A stretch of 64,000 nt of DNA from Streptomyces sp. 35G-GA-8. GTDB taxonomy: Bacteria; Actinomycetota; Actinomycetes; Streptomycetales; Streptomycetaceae. The notes beneath the pieces are model-generated. The model did no database searches and was not told the DNA's origin. It saw nothing but the letters and a program-made list of their open reading frames with translations. Position 1 is the first letter of the stretch. Each line of letters opens with the position of its first letter. Positions 43,847 through 53,647 of this stretch are shown in pieces. A program made the translations under genes and the position numbers. Where the stretch lies: contig NZ_JAMHJQ010000006.1 in assembly GCF_023534745.1 (NCBI RefSeq), positions 1 through 64,000 on the forward strand, given 5' to 3'.

Positions 43847-46258
43847 ATGGATGACACACGCGGCGCGGTCTCCGGAGAGGCCTGGGACGTGTCCCCGGGC
43901 GGCGTGGGGTGGGCGACGGCCGCGGTCGACGCCGAGGGCGTCATCGCGCGGTGGAGCGCCGGCGCCGAGGCCCTGCTCGGCTACCGGCCGGCCGAAGCCG
44001 TGGGACGCGCGGTCGGCGACCTGCTCTCGGCCGATCCGCCCGACTCCGCGCGCCGGGCGCTGGCCGGCGGGGAGCCGTGGAGCGGCAGGCTGATGGCACA
44101 CCACAGGGACGGCGGCCGACGCGAGGTGCAGCTGCTCGCCTTCCCCCTGCGAACAGGCGAGGAGAGCACCCGCTGGCTGCTGGCCGCCGCCGCGGCCACC
44201 CCGGGGCCCCGGCATGACGAGGCCCTGATGCGGCGGGCCTTCACCGAGTCCGGGGTGCCGATCGCGATCTACGGCCCGGACCTGCGGCTGCTGCACGCCA
44301 ACGGGGAGCTGTGCCGTGTCATCGGCCGCACGGAGGACGACATGCGGGCCCTCGGGACCGGATTCCTGCCCCGGAGCCGCACCAACGCGGATGTCCTGCG
44401 GGCACTGCGGACGGTGCTCAGCACGGGCGAGGCGGTGGAATCGCGGACCTTCCACCGGGCATCGGCCGAGAAACGTGATCGCGCCTGGGCACTCTCCCTG
44501 GCCCCGCTCAAGGATCCGGCGGGCCGGGTGAGCGCCATCGTGCTCACCGGTTTCGAGATCAGCGAGGAGTACTGGGCCCGGGAAGGGCTCGCCCTGCTGA
44601 ACGAGGCGGGTATGCGGATCGGCACCACGCTCGACGTGACCCGTACCGCCCAGGAGCTGGCCAGTGCGCCGCTGCCCCGGTTCGCCGACTTCATCAGTGT
44701 CGATCTGCTCGACTCGGTGCTGCGCGGTGACGAGCCCGCCCCAGGTCCCGCCTCCGGGGAGGCCCCGATGCGCAGGGTCGCCCACGAGTCCGCCCACGCG
44801 CGGGAGGCTCCGGAGGCCGCCATCCGGATCGGGGAGGCCGTGAGCTTCCCGGAAGCCTCGCCCCCCGCCCGCTGTCTGGCCACCGGCCGGGCGGTGCTCA
44901 CCGGGCCGTGGGACCCCGACTACCTCGCCTGGATGGCACATCGTGGACAGGCCGGCCGGCTTCCCGATCTCGGTGTCCACTCCCTCGTCGCGGCGCCGCT
45001 CGTCGCCCGTGGGAACACCCTGGGCGTGGCCCTCTTCTCCCGCCGGAGGGACGCGACGACCTTCACCGAGGACGACCTCACCCTCGCCGAGCAGCTGGTG
45101 GGCCGCGCCGCCGTCTGTATCGACAACGCCCGTCGCTACACCCGCGAACGTGGCACCGCCGAGACCCTTCAGCGCAGCCTGCTGCCGCGCGGAATCTCCC
45201 CGCAGTCGGCCGTCGAGGTCGCCACCCGCTATCTGCCCGCCGATTCCCAGTACGGCGTGGGCGGCGACTGGTTCGACGTCATCCCGCTCTCCGGCTCCCG
45301 GGTGGCACTGGTCGTCGGCGATGTCGTCGGGCACGGCATCCACGCCTCCGCCACCATGGGGCGGCTGCGTACAGCGGTCCGTACGCTCGCGGACATCGAT
45401 CTGCCCCCGGACGAACTCCTCACCCATCTCGACGATGTGGTGGGGCGGCTCGCCTCGGAGAACACCGACCAGGTCGGTGACGCGGACATCGGCGCCAGCT
45501 GTCTGTACGCGGTGTACGACCCGGTGTCCCGCCGTCTCAGCGCGGCCCGCGCCGGCCATCCGCCGCCCGCCCTGGCCACCCCCGACGGCACGGTCAGCCT
45601 GCTCGACCTGCCCGGCGGCCCGCCCCTGGGCCTGGGCGATCTGCCCTTCGAGCCGCGCGAGTTCGAGATCCCGGAGGGCAGCACGCTCGTCCTGTACACC
45701 GACGGCCTGATCGAGGACCGCGCCCATGACATCACCACCAGCGTCGACGGGCTGTGCGAGATCCTGACGCATCCGTCCCCTTCGCTGGAGACCACCTGCG
45801 ACACCGTGCTCCGTACGCTGCTCTCGCCCCGCCCCGTGGACGATGTGGCCCTGCTCGTCGCCCGCACGCGCGCCCTCGACGCCAGCCAGGTCGTCACCTG
45901 GAACCTGCCCGCCGAGCCCGCGCTGGTCGCCGCCGCCCGTGACCACGCGATCACCCAACTGGCCGCGTGGGGACTGGAAGAGCTGACCTTCACCACCGAG
46001 CTGGTGATCAGCGAGCTGTTCACCAACGCCATCCTGCACGCCGAGGGTCCGGTCCAGCTACGGCTGATCCGTGACCGCACGCTCACCTGCGAGGTCTCCG
46101 ACTCCAGCACCACCGCGCCCCATCTGCGCCGGGCCCGGGTCTACGACGAGGGCGGGCGCGGCCTGCTGCTGGTCGCCCAGCTCACCGATCGCTGGGGAAC
46201 CCGCCAGATCCCGAGCGGCAAGGCCATCTGGGCGGAACTGGCGCTCCCGGCGGCGTGA
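43847..46258 (+). CDS. PAS-GAF-SpoIIE phosphatase with C-terminal HATPase (RsbU/RsbW-like)
   Basis: An 803-residue multidomain signalling protein: PAS at about 20-110, PAS at about 125-235, GAF at about 250-440, a PP2C-type SpoIIE phosphatase at about 450-665 (YGVGGDWFDVI, VGDVVGHG, LVLYTDGLIED, PVDDVALLVA), and a HATPase_c anti-sigma-like kinase domain at about 680-800 (ELFTNAILHA, YDEGGRGLLLV). Such Streptomyces proteins regulate alternative sigma factors by acting on anti-anti-sigma partners. There is no transmembrane segment, so it senses a cytosolic cue. I chose the ATG at 43847, 8 nt after GGGGAGAG; the 46-residue extension upstream looks random. No sigma or anti-sigma gene is adjacent. 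Confidence 0.93.
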   Translation: MDDTRGAVSGEAWDVSPGGVGWATAAVDAEGVIARWSAGAEALLGYRPAEAVGRAVGDLLSADPPDSARRALAGGEPWSGRLMAHHRDGGRREVQLLAFPLRTGEESTRWLLAAAAATPGPRHDEALMRRAFTESGVPIAIYGPDLRLLHANGELCRVIGRTEDDMRALGTGFLPRSRTNADVLRALRTVLSTGEAVESRTFHRASAEKRDRAWALSLAPLKDPAGRVSAIVLTGFEISEEYWAREGLALLNEAGMRIGTTLDVTRTAQELASAPLPRFADFISVDLLDSVLRGDEPAPGPASGEAPMRRVAHESAHAREAPEAAIRIGEAVSFPEASPPARCLATGRAVLTGPWDPDYLAWMAHRGQAGRLPDLGVHSLVAAPLVARGNTLGVALFSRRRDATTFTEDDLTLAEQLVGRAAVCIDNARRYTRERGTAETLQRSLLPRGISPQSAVEVATRYLPADSQYGVGGDWFDVIPLSGSRVALVVGDVVGHGIHASATMGRLRTAVRTLADIDLPPDELLTHLDDVVGRLASENTDQVGDADIGASCLYAVYDPVSRRLSAARAGHPPPALATPDGTVSLLDLPGGPPLGLGDLPFEPREFEIPEGSTLVLYTDGLIEDRAHDITTSVDGLCEILTHPSPSLETTCDTVLRTLLSPRPVDDVALLVARTRALDASQVVTWNLPAEPALVAAARDHAITQLAAWGLEELTFTTELVISELFTNAILHAEGPVQLRLIRDRTLTCEVSDSSTTAPHLRRARVYDEGGRGLLLVAQLTDRWGTRQIPSGKAIWAELALPAA

Positions 46259-46324
46259 CCGGTACGGACGGTACGCCCCGCACCGGACGGTACGCCCCGC
46301 ACCAGGGCGTACCGTCCGTACCGG
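46259..46324. terminator. Terminator with nested 19-bp tandem repeat
   Basis: A perfect 20-bp inverted repeat (46259-46278 / 46305-46324) between convergent genes. The loop contains a second copy of part of the left arm, because a 19-bp unit is tandemly duplicated at 46266-46284 and 46285-46303. The right arm can therefore pair with either copy. Confidence 0.8.
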
Positions 46325-46340
46325 AACCGAGCCGTCGCCG

Positions 46341-47984
46341 TCAGGCTCCGTCCAGTGCCGCGGAGACGACGCTCCTGGCCTCCTCCTGCACCCGGCCGAG
46401 ATGATCGGGCCCCTGGAAGGACTCGGCGTAGATCTTGTAGACGTCCTCCGTGCCCGAGGGGCGCGCGGCGAACCAGGCGTTCTCCGTGGTCACCTTGATG
46501 CCGCCGATGGGCGCGCCATTGCCCGGCGCCTCGGTGAGCACTGCCGTGACCCGCTCCCCGGCGAGGGTGTCCGCCGTGACCTGCTCAGGTGAGAGCCGGG
46601 CCAGGACCGCCTTCTCCGCCGGGGTCGCCGGGGCGTCGATACGGGCGTAGGCGGGCTCGCCGAAGCGGCTCGTGAGCGTCGCGTAGTGCTCCGAGGGCGT
46701 CCTGCCGGTCACCGCGAGGATCTCGGAGGCGAGGAGGGCCAGAATGATGCCGTCCTTGTCGGTGGTCCACACCGAGCCGTCGCGGCGCAGGAAGGACGCC
46801 CCGGCCGACTCCTCACCGCCGAAGCCGAGCGAGCCGCCGATCAGCCCGTCCACGAACCACTTGAAACCGACGGGCACTTCGACCAGTTCACGGCCGAGGT
46901 CGGCGGCGACCCGGTCGATCATCCCGGACGAGACCAGCGTCTTGCCGACGCCCGCCCCGGCGGGCCAGCGCTCACGGTGGGCGTAGAGATAGGCGATGGC
47001 GGCGGCGAGATAGTGATTGGGATTCATCAGCCCGGCGTCCGGGGTGACGATGCCGTGCCGGTCGGCGTCGGCGTCATTGCCGGTGGCGATCTGGTACTCG
47101 TCGCGCCGCTCGATCAACGAGGCCATCGCGTACGGCGACGAGCAGTCCATCCGGATCCTGCCGTCCCAGTCCAGCGTCATGAACCGCCACGTGGGGTCGG
47201 TGAGCGGATTGACCACCGTCAGATCGAGCCGGTGCTCCTCGGCGATCCGGCTCCAGTACGCCACCGACGCGCCGCCCAGCGGGTCCGCGCCGATGCGTAC
47301 ACCCGCGGTGCGCACCGCGTCCAGATCGAGTACGGCCGGCAGATCCGCCACATACGTCCCGAGGAAGTCGTGACGCCCGGTGGACGGCGCGGCCAGCGCA
47401 CGGGCGTAGGGCATGCGCCGTACGTCCTTCAGACCGCCCGCGATGATCTCGTTGGCCCGGTCCTGGATCCAGTTGGTCGCGTCCGAGCCCGCCGGGCCGC
47501 CGCTCGGCGGGTTGTATTTGAACCCGCCGTCACCGGGCGGGTTGTGGGACGGGGTGACGACCACACCGTCCGCCAGGCCCGCGGAACGGCCGCGGTTGTG
47601 GGTGAGGATGGCGTGGGACACGGCGGGAGTGGGGGTGTAGCCGTCGGCGCTGTCGATGAGCACGGCCACATCATTCGCGGCGAACACCTCGACGGCCGTG
47701 ACCCGCGCGGGCTCGGAGAGCGCGTGGGTGTCGGCGCCGAGGAAGAGCGGCCCGTCGGTGCCCTGCCGGCTCCGGTACTCACAGATCGCCTGGCTGGTCG
47801 CCGCGATGTGGTCCTCGTTGAAGGCGGTGGCCAGGGACGAACCGCGGTGCCCGGAGGTCCCGAACGCCACGCGCTGGCCCGGTTCCCCCGGATCGGGGTG
47901 CAGCGCGTAGTACGCGGTCACCAGCCGGGCGACATCGATGAGATCCTCCGGCCGCGCCTGCTGTCCCGCTCGTTCGTGTGCCAT
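46341..47984 (-). CDS. pgm: Phosphoglucomutase (alpha-D-glucose phosphate-specific)
   Basis: A 547-residue cytosolic enzyme that interconverts glucose-1-phosphate and glucose-6-phosphate. The phosphoserine loop is [10 protein letters not shown] (Ser about 45), the metal loop NDADADRHG, the sugar loop [10 protein letters not shown] and the phosphate loop [10 protein letters not shown]. Length and motifs match bacterial Pgm. GGAGGAG precedes the ATG by 7 nt. It is monocistronic and convergent with the SpoIIE gene across a strong hairpin. It links glycogen/trehalose and cell-wall sugar metabolism to glycolysis. Confidence 0.96.
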   Translation of the reverse strand: MAHERAGQQARPEDLIDVARLVTAYYALHPDPGEPGQRVAFGTSGHRGSSLATAFNEDHIAATSQAICEYRSRQGTDGPLFLGADTHALSEPARVTAVEVFAANDVAVLIDSADGYTPTPAVSHAILTHNRGRSAGLADGVVVTPSHNPPGDGGFKYNPPSGGPAGSDATNWIQDRANEIIAGGLKDVRRMPYARALAAPSTGRHDFLGTYVADLPAVLDLDAVRTAGVRIGADPLGGASVAYWSRIAEEHRLDLTVVNPLTDPTWRFMTLDWDGRIRMDCSSPYAMASLIERRDEYQIATGNDADADRHGIVTPDAGLMNPNHYLAAAIAYLYAHRERWPAGAGVGKTLVSSGMIDRVAADLGRELVEVPVGFKWFVDGLIGGSLGFGGEESAGASFLRRDGSVWTTDKDGIILALLASEILAVTGRTPSEHYATLTSRFGEPAYARIDAPATPAEKAVLARLSPEQVTADTLAGERVTAVLTEAPGNGAPIGGIKVTTENAWFAARPSGTEDVYKIYAESFQGPDHLGRVQEEARSVVSAALDGA

Positions 47985-48180
47985 CTGCGCACTCCTCCAT
48001 CTGGGTTGTCACGGTCGGCTCGTAGGTTCATCTTCCCGGGTCGCCGTCACGCCGTACGGACGCCCCGCCGACCCGTGTTCCCGGACGCCAGGGGGGTGTT
48101 CGATACCATGATGAACGGCGGCTTCCGCGCGTTCCCCGGATCTTCTCCGGCGTCGTACCCACATCGTCGAAGGGGCGAGG

Positions 48181-49254
48181 ATGGCTACCATCAGGGACGT
48201 CGCACGGCGGGCGGGGGTCGCGCCGAGCACCGTCTCGTACGTCTTCAACGGCTCCCGCAGTATCTCCGAGGAGACACGCCGGCGCGTACAGGAAGCCGTC
48301 GACGCCCTCGGCTACCACCCCCGGGCGAGTGCGCGGACGCTGCGCAGCAGCCGTACGCAGGTGCTCGCCCTGGCGCTGCCCCGGGCGGCCGGACTCCAGA
48401 ACTCCGTGGACGGCCGGTTCGCGATCGACGTCAGCGACGCCGCCAACGCGCTCGGCTACGACCTCCTGTTGACCACATCCCAGGACAAGGCCGGCGGGCT
48501 GCGGCGGGTGGCGCTCAGCGGGCTCGCCGACGCGGCGGTGCTGATGGCCGTCGACATGGAGGACGAACGGATCGACGTCGTACGGGAACTGGCCTTCCCC
48601 GCCGCGCTCATCGGGCGGCCCGCCGACGAGGACGCCCTGCCGTGGACCGATCTGGACTGGGAGGAGGCCGCGGCCCTCGCGGTGGGTGAACTGGCCGCGG
48701 CGGGACACCGCGAGATGGTGTATCTGGCGCCGGGTGAATCGGAGGTCCGGAGCCGGCGCAGTTACGCGCTCCGCGGGATCGCCGGCGCCCGCCGGGGCGC
48801 GCGTACCACCGGCGCCGCCGTCAGGGTGGTCCACTCCGTCGATGACCCGGGCAGACTGGCCCGTCGGCTCGGCGCGCTGCTCGGGGACCGCGCGGACCGG
48901 GGAGCCGAGGGGCCGGCGACCGCCCTGATCGTGCAGCATCCCTCGGCGCATCATCACATTCTGGCGTCCATGACCGCGGCCGGTCTACGGGTCCCCGAGG
49001 ACCTCACCGTCGTGGTGATCGGCACCCTGCCCGGCGATCCGTCGAGCCGTCGGCTGCCCCGGATCGAGCTGCCCGTCGAGACGCTCGCCACCGAGGTCAC
49101 CCGGCTCGCCGTGAACGCCGCCGAGGCGCTGCGCGAGGCCACCGGGCGGGGCGGGGAGGCCGGCCCACGGCTGCTCGCCGCGTCCGTGGGCCATCTGCTG
49201 ATACGTCCGGTACTGCTGCCGGGCACCGACCCCCTCGGCTCGCCGACGCGCTGA
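48181..49254 (+). CDS. LacI-family transcriptional repressor
   Basis: A 357-residue LacI regulator. The helix-turn-helix and hinge are MATIRDVARRAGVAPSTVSYVFNGSRSISEETRRRV and ALGYHPRASARTLRSSRT, and a sugar-binding PBP1-like domain follows. GGGGCGAGG precedes the ATG. It lies directly upstream of a GH31 enzyme gene whose promoter carries a perfect 18-bp palindrome of the LacI-target kind (central CG, 49373-49390). It therefore probably represses that gene until a xylosyl or glucosyl inducer is present. I saw no copy of the palindrome in front of its own gene. Confidence 0.93.
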   Translation: MATIRDVARRAGVAPSTVSYVFNGSRSISEETRRRVQEAVDALGYHPRASARTLRSSRTQVLALALPRAAGLQNSVDGRFAIDVSDAANALGYDLLLTTSQDKAGGLRRVALSGLADAAVLMAVDMEDERIDVVRELAFPAALIGRPADEDALPWTDLDWEEAAALAVGELAAAGHREMVYLAPGESEVRSRRSYALRGIAGARRGARTTGAAVRVVHSVDDPGRLARRLGALLGDRADRGAEGPATALIVQHPSAHHHILASMTAAGLRVPEDLTVVVIGTLPGDPSSRRLPRIELPVETLATEVTRLAVNAAEALREATGRGGEAGPRLLAASVGHLLIRPVLLPGTDPLGSPTR

Positions 49255-49330
49255 GTCCGTCGGCCGAATGCCCCGCGTGGCAAGCCTGTTTAGCCCGGCG
49301 GCAGCGGCGGCCCGGCCGGCTGATCCGGGG

Positions 49331-49390
49331 TTCAGAAACACGCGTCGAGCGCCTAGCATCGTCGCATCGTCAAATCGAATCGATTCGATT
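49331..49390 (+). promoter_or_regulatory. Promoter and LacI-type operator of the GH31 gene
   Basis: TTCAGA (49331-49336) and TAGCAT (49354-49359) at 17-bp spacing make a reasonable promoter. A perfect palindrome AATCGAATCGATTCGATT follows at 49373-49390, about +7 to +24 from the predicted start, placed for repression. Confidence 0.72.
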
Positions 49391-49458
49391 CCGCTCGGTT
49401 CGGTTGTACGACGCGACACCTCCACCCCGCCGCCCCGGATCGAGGAGCAGGAGCACTG

Positions 49459-51798
49459 ATGAAGTTCACCGACGGTCACTGGCAGCTGCGCGCCGGTGTC
49501 ACCGCGCACTACGCGGTCTCCGTGGCCGACGCCGTGGTGGCCGATGACCGGTTCACGCTCTACGCGCCCGTCACCCGGGTCACCCATCGCGGCGATACGC
49601 TCAACAGCCCGCTGCTGACCGTCGAGTGCTGGTCCCCGGCGGAGGGAGTGATCGGCGTCCGCTGCACCCACCACGGCGGAGGAGGCCGCCGGCACCCGGA
49701 GTTCGCGCTCGCCTCCGGGCAGGACGGCCCGCCGGCCAAGGTGGTCAGGGAGGGCTCGACGGTCGAGCTCGTCTCCGGTGAGCTCTCCCTGCGGACCGAC
49801 ACCGCCGCCCCCTGGCAGCTGGACTTCATCGCCGACGGGCAGGTACTGACCTCGATCGGCCGGCGCGGCACCGGCTTCATGACCGACGCCGACAGCCGCC
49901 ACTTCATGCTCGCGCAACTGGCGCTCGGGGTCGGCGAGGGCGTGTACGGGCTCGGTGAGCGGTTCACTCCGTTCACCAGGAACGGCCAGAGCGTCGACCT
50001 GTGGCAGGCGGACGGCGGCACCAGCAGCGAACAGGCGTACAAGAACGTGCCGTTCCATCTCAGCGACCGCGGCTACGGAGTCTTCGTCAACCATCCCGGC
50101 CGGGTGTCCTACGAGGTGGGTTCCGAGGCGGTCGGACAGGTCCAGTTCAGCGTCGAGGACCAGACGCTGGAGTTCTTCGTCGTCCACGGCAACGGCCCCC
50201 GGGACGTCCTGGCCCGCTACACCGCGCTCACCGGCCGCCCCGCGCTGCCGCCCGCCTGGTCCTTCGGCCTGTGGCTGTCCACCTCCTTCACCACCGCGTA
50301 CGACGAGGCGACGGTGCACCGCTTCGTGTCGGGGATGGCCGACTCGGGGATCCCGCTCAGCGTCTTCCACTTCGACTGCTTCTGGATGCGCGAGTACCAG
50401 TGGAGCGACCTCGTCTGGGACCCGGCGGTCTTCCCCGACCCCGAGGGCATGCTCGCCCGGCTCAAGGAGCGCGGGCTGCGCGTCTGCGTCTGGATCAATC
50501 CGTATATCGCGCAGAAGTCCCCGCTGTTCGCCGAGGGGATGGCCGCGGGGCATCTGCTGAAGAGGCCCGACGGTTCCGTCTGGCAGTGGGACAGCTGGCA
50601 GCCAGGCATGGCGCTGGTCGACTTCACCGATCCGGCCGCCCGCGACTGGTACGCGGGGAAGCTGCGGCTCCTGCTCGACCAGGGGGTGGACTGCTTCAAG
50701 ACCGACTTCGGCGAACGTGTCCCCACCGATGTGGTGTGGTCCGACGGCGCCGATCCCGAGCGTATGCACAACTACTACACGCAGTTGTACAACGAGACCG
50801 TCTTCGAGCTGCTGCGCGAAGAGCGCGGCGAGGGCGAGGCCGTCGTCTTCGCGCGCTCCGCGACGGCGGGCGGGCAGCGGCTGCCGGTGCACTGGGGCGG
50901 TGACTGCGAGTCGACCTTCGAGGCCATGGCCGAGTCGCTGCGCGGCGGACTCTCGCTCGGCCTGTCCGGCTTCGGCTTCTGGAGCCATGACATCGGCGGG
51001 TTCGAGGGCACTCCGACGCCCGCGCTCTTCAAGCGCTGGGTGCAGTTCGGGCTGCTGTCCTCGCACAGCCGGCTGCACGGCAGCAAGTCGTACCGCGTGC
51101 CGTGGGACTACGGCGAGGAGGCCGTCTCCGTCACCCGTGCCTTCACCCGGCTCAAGCACCGGCTGATGCCGTATCTGTACCGCGCCGCGGTCCAGGCCAG
51201 GGACACCGGCACGCCCGTGATGCGCGCCATGCTGCTGGAGTTCCCCGACGACCCCGCCTGCCGCGCGCTGGACCGGCAGTACATGCTCGGCGACGATCTG
51301 CTCGTGGCGCCCGTCTTCACCGAGGACGGCACGGTCGAGTACTACGTACCTGCGGGCATCTGGACCCATGTCCTCACCGGCGCGCGGGTGACGGGCCCCG
51401 GCTGGCGCCGTGAGACACATGGCTTCGACACGCTGCCGCTGCTGGCGCGGCCCGGCGCGGTGATCCCGTTCGGCGCGGTGGACGAGGGACCGGAGTACGC
51501 GTGGGCGGACGGGGTGACGCTGTGCGTGTACGCCCCGGTGGACGGAGCGGACGCGGCGAACGGTACGGCGGAGACCGTCACCGCCGTCCCGGCCCAGGAC
51601 GGCTCCGGCGACGCGGCGGTCTTCACCGTCCGGCGTTCGGGCGCGGAGGTCGTCGTCGAGACCGGGAGCGAGCTGCCCTGGAACGTACTGCTCGTGGGAG
51701 CCGCCGCCACCGGCGACGCGGTCACCGACCCGCTCGGCGCGCGGTACCACTGCCCGGCGGGCACCCACCGGCTCACGGTCGGGGACCGGCGCGGATGA
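49459..51798 (+). CDS. GH31 alpha-xylosidase/alpha-glucosidase (YicI-like)
   Basis: A 779-residue cytosolic GH31 enzyme matching YicI-type alpha-xylosidases in length and order: N-terminal beta-sandwich (about 1-240), (beta/alpha)8 barrel (about 250-590), then two C-terminal beta domains. The nucleophile Asp is in CFKTDFGERVP and the acid/base Asp in HWGGDCEST. FHFDCFWMREYQW and GFGFWSHDIGGFEG are further signatures. It should release alpha-linked xylose (for example isoprimeverose from xyloglucan) or glucose. It is controlled by the LacI operator just upstream and ends at a hairpin shared with the convergent chitinase gene. Confidence 0.93.
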   Translation: MKFTDGHWQLRAGVTAHYAVSVADAVVADDRFTLYAPVTRVTHRGDTLNSPLLTVECWSPAEGVIGVRCTHHGGGGRRHPEFALASGQDGPPAKVVREGSTVELVSGELSLRTDTAAPWQLDFIADGQVLTSIGRRGTGFMTDADSRHFMLAQLALGVGEGVYGLGERFTPFTRNGQSVDLWQADGGTSSEQAYKNVPFHLSDRGYGVFVNHPGRVSYEVGSEAVGQVQFSVEDQTLEFFVVHGNGPRDVLARYTALTGRPALPPAWSFGLWLSTSFTTAYDEATVHRFVSGMADSGIPLSVFHFDCFWMREYQWSDLVWDPAVFPDPEGMLARLKERGLRVCVWINPYIAQKSPLFAEGMAAGHLLKRPDGSVWQWDSWQPGMALVDFTDPAARDWYAGKLRLLLDQGVDCFKTDFGERVPTDVVWSDGADPERMHNYYTQLYNETVFELLREERGEGEAVVFARSATAGGQRLPVHWGGDCESTFEAMAESLRGGLSLGLSGFGFWSHDIGGFEGTPTPALFKRWVQFGLLSSHSRLHGSKSYRVPWDYGEEAVSVTRAFTRLKHRLMPYLYRAAVQARDTGTPVMRAMLLEFPDDPACRALDRQYMLGDDLLVAPVFTEDGTVEYYVPAGIWTHVLTGARVTGPGWRRETHGFDTLPLLARPGAVIPFGAVDEGPEYAWADGVTLCVYAPVDGADAANGTAETVTAVPAQDGSGDAAVFTVRRSGAEVVVETGSELPWNVLLVGAAATGDAVTDPLGARYHCPAGTHRLTVGDRRG

Positions 51799-51803
51799 CG
51801 GAC

Positions 51804-51842
51804 GGGGCGGTGCCACCGGCCAGGAGCCGGCGACACCGCCCC
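51804..51842. terminator. Bidirectional terminator hairpin
   Basis: A 9-bp perfect stem (GGGGCGGTG / CACCGCCCC) with an inner CCGGC/GCCGG stem, between the convergent GH31 and chitinase genes. Confidence 0.7.
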
Positions 51843-51888
51843 GATACGTGCCGCACGGTACGTTCAGCGGTACGTTTCGGTGTCTGCG

Positions 51889-52626
51889 TCAGCAACTGAG
51901 ATTGCCGCCGGTCCCCACCCCGAGGATCTGGGTGAAGCTCGTGTAATTGTTGATCCGGCTCTGCACCTGGCCGGGGTTTCCGCCATTGCATTCGATGCTG
52001 CCGTTGATGCTGCGGATGGTCTCGCCGAATCCGGCGCCATTCACCATCGCGTTGTGCGGTGTCATGGTTCCGGGCCCGCTCTGGGTGTTCCAGTACCAGA
52101 GACCGGTCTTCCACGCCACGGCCGAGTCGTTCTGCACGAGATCCGGGTTGTTCAGCAGATCGATACCGAGCGCGTCGCCCGCGCTCTTGTAGTTGAAGTT
52201 CCAGCTGAGCTGAATCGGCCCGCGCCCGTAGTACTTGTCGTTTCCGGCGGGACAGCCATAGGGCTGCGACGCATCGCAATAGTGCGGGTAATTCGCGGTG
52301 TTCTGCTCCACGATATGGACCAGACCACCGGTCTCGTGGCTGACATTGGCCAGGAACGCCGCGGCTTCCTGTTTGCGTACGGTGTCGCTGCCCGTACCGG
52401 CGAAACCGGGATAGGCGCTGAGCGCGGCGGTCAGACCGCTGTACGTGTAGAACGGGTTCCGGTTCGGGAACATCTGGTTGAACTGGCCCTCGCTGACGAC
52501 GAAATCGGCCGCCGCCCGCGGTGACGGGGACGACGGCCGCGCCACCGAGGAGGGCGCGAGGGAGAGCAGGGAGAACGCGGCGGCGGCGGCCGTCGCGGTG
52601 ACCAGCCCGATGAGGCGCTGACGCAT
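51889..52626 (-). CDS. Secreted chitinase, glycoside hydrolase family 19 (catalytic domain only)
   Basis: A 245-residue exported enzyme. A signal peptide (MRQRLIGLVTATAAAAAFSLL, cleavage about 30-40) is followed by a single GH19 domain: FVVSEGQFNQMFPNRNPFYTY, catalytic Glu in VSHETGGL, YYGRGPIQLSWNFNYK, and the C-terminal RINNYTSFTQILGV. There is no chitin-binding domain, unlike ChiC-type enzymes, so it resembles the compact ChiG/ChiF type. It lies 155 nt after the AA10 LPMO gene on the same strand. The pair would attack chitin together, and joint expression is plausible. Confidence 0.93.
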   Translation of the reverse strand: MRQRLIGLVTATAAAAAFSLLSLAPSSVARPSSPSPRAAADFVVSEGQFNQMFPNRNPFYTYSGLTAALSAYPGFAGTGSDTVRKQEAAAFLANVSHETGGLVHIVEQNTANYPHYCDASQPYGCPAGNDKYYGRGPIQLSWNFNYKSAGDALGIDLLNNPDLVQNDSAVAWKTGLWYWNTQSGPGTMTPHNAMVNGAGFGETIRSINGSIECNGGNPGQVQSRINNYTSFTQILGVGTGGNLSC

Positions 52627-52781
52627 GAGTGACTCACTCTCTGGTTCCGGCCGCCGGACGCGTGGCGGCCCATGCGTATGTGGTGGGGGGTGGTGGCGGT
52701 GGAAGAGGCGGCGATGGCGGGCGCGGGTGAGCCCCGAGTGGGGTGTCAGGGGCTCACCCGGCCCATGGGGGAGCCTTTCGC

Positions 52782-53300
52782 TCAGCCGCCGACGTTCACA
52801 TCGATGCAGGCGTAGAAGGCGTTCGAGGTGTCGGCGATGTTCCACACCGCCAGGACCTTCTGCTTGCCCGACAGGCCGCCGAAGTTCACCTGATGGGTCA
52901 CGGTCGCGCCCGGCTGCGCGCCGTTGTCGTTGAATTCGGCTATCTTCCGGCCGCTCGCGAAGTACTGCCAGGTGCTGGTGGAATGACGCGCGGTCAGCTT
53001 CCACTGGAATGACGTGGAACTGCCGACGGGAGTGACGGTCCAGCCCTTGGAGTCGTCGTCGAGGTCGGAGAACCGGGAGTTCCCGCCGCTGCAACTGGTG
53101 AGCCCCTTGGGCCCTTCCACGCTCTGCGGCTCATACTTGATGTCACCGCAGCTGACGGTTCCCGCGGCGCACTGCGCCTGCCGGCTCGGCGGCGTGGAGA
53201 TATATCCGTGGGCGCTCGCGGAACTCGCGGGAAGGCTCACGGCGAGAACGGGAGCGACGACGGCGCCGAGTACGGCGGCCAGCTTCCTTTTCGTGTGCAT
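52782..53300 (-). CDS. Secreted AA10 lytic polysaccharide monooxygenase (chitin-binding)
   Basis: A 172-residue exported copper enzyme. The signal peptide ends ASA and leaves the required N-terminal His (HGYISTPPSRQAQC). The second copper His is in LTARHSTSTWQYF, and FNDNGAQPGATVTHQVNF and VWNIADTSNAFYACIDV are typical of small chitin-active AA10 proteins. There is no extra domain. It should cut crystalline chitin oxidatively and help the adjacent GH19 chitinase. A DasR-like site lies 168 nt upstream, in line with N-acetylglucosamine control of the chitin system. Confidence 0.95.
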   Translation of the reverse strand: MHTKRKLAAVLGAVVAPVLAVSLPASSASAHGYISTPPSRQAQCAAGTVSCGDIKYEPQSVEGPKGLTSCSGGNSRFSDLDDDSKGWTVTPVGSSTSFQWKLTARHSTSTWQYFASGRKIAEFNDNGAQPGATVTHQVNFGGLSGKQKVLAVWNIADTSNAFYACIDVNVGG

Positions 53301-53647
53301 GGGTACTCCTTCACATCAGGTCTTCCCGCGATCGCCGAATCCGTGGGGGAATCCGGGAACAGCGGGTCGGCCTCTCGAGTGTGGGGCCAAGAGGCGCGAA
53401 GGGCGGCGGTGGATTCTGTTCGCGGACGCGGTGAAATGACGTTGCATCCGGAAAGGTCTCGACCACTTGGCCTAGACCATACAGGTCGACGTGCCCCCGT
53501 CAAGAGGGTTGCGGGGAATGGTCAGTTGAGGCGACGGAGGGCGGGGCACGCCGGGCAAAAGCCCTGAGCGGCTAGATTTCTGACGGAGCGTATAAAATGG
53601 CCGCATTTGCCGGGTTTCACTGATGTTCACGCCCTCTGGGGGGACGC
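53301..53647. other. Divergent intergenic region, LPMO / MMPL transporter
   Basis: 347 bp without a gene. It contains the DasR-like site (53468-53479) for the LPMO side. On the transporter side an AT-rich TATAAAAT (53591-53598) may be a -10. I saw no other clear element. Confidence 0.55.
53468..53479. promoter_or_regulatory. DasR-responsive-element-like site
   Basis: TGGCCTAGACCA matches 11 of 12 positions in the core of the DasR consensus TGGTCTAGACCA. The outer bases fit less well. It lies upstream of the LPMO gene, where DasR control of chitinolysis is expected. Confidence 0.65.
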
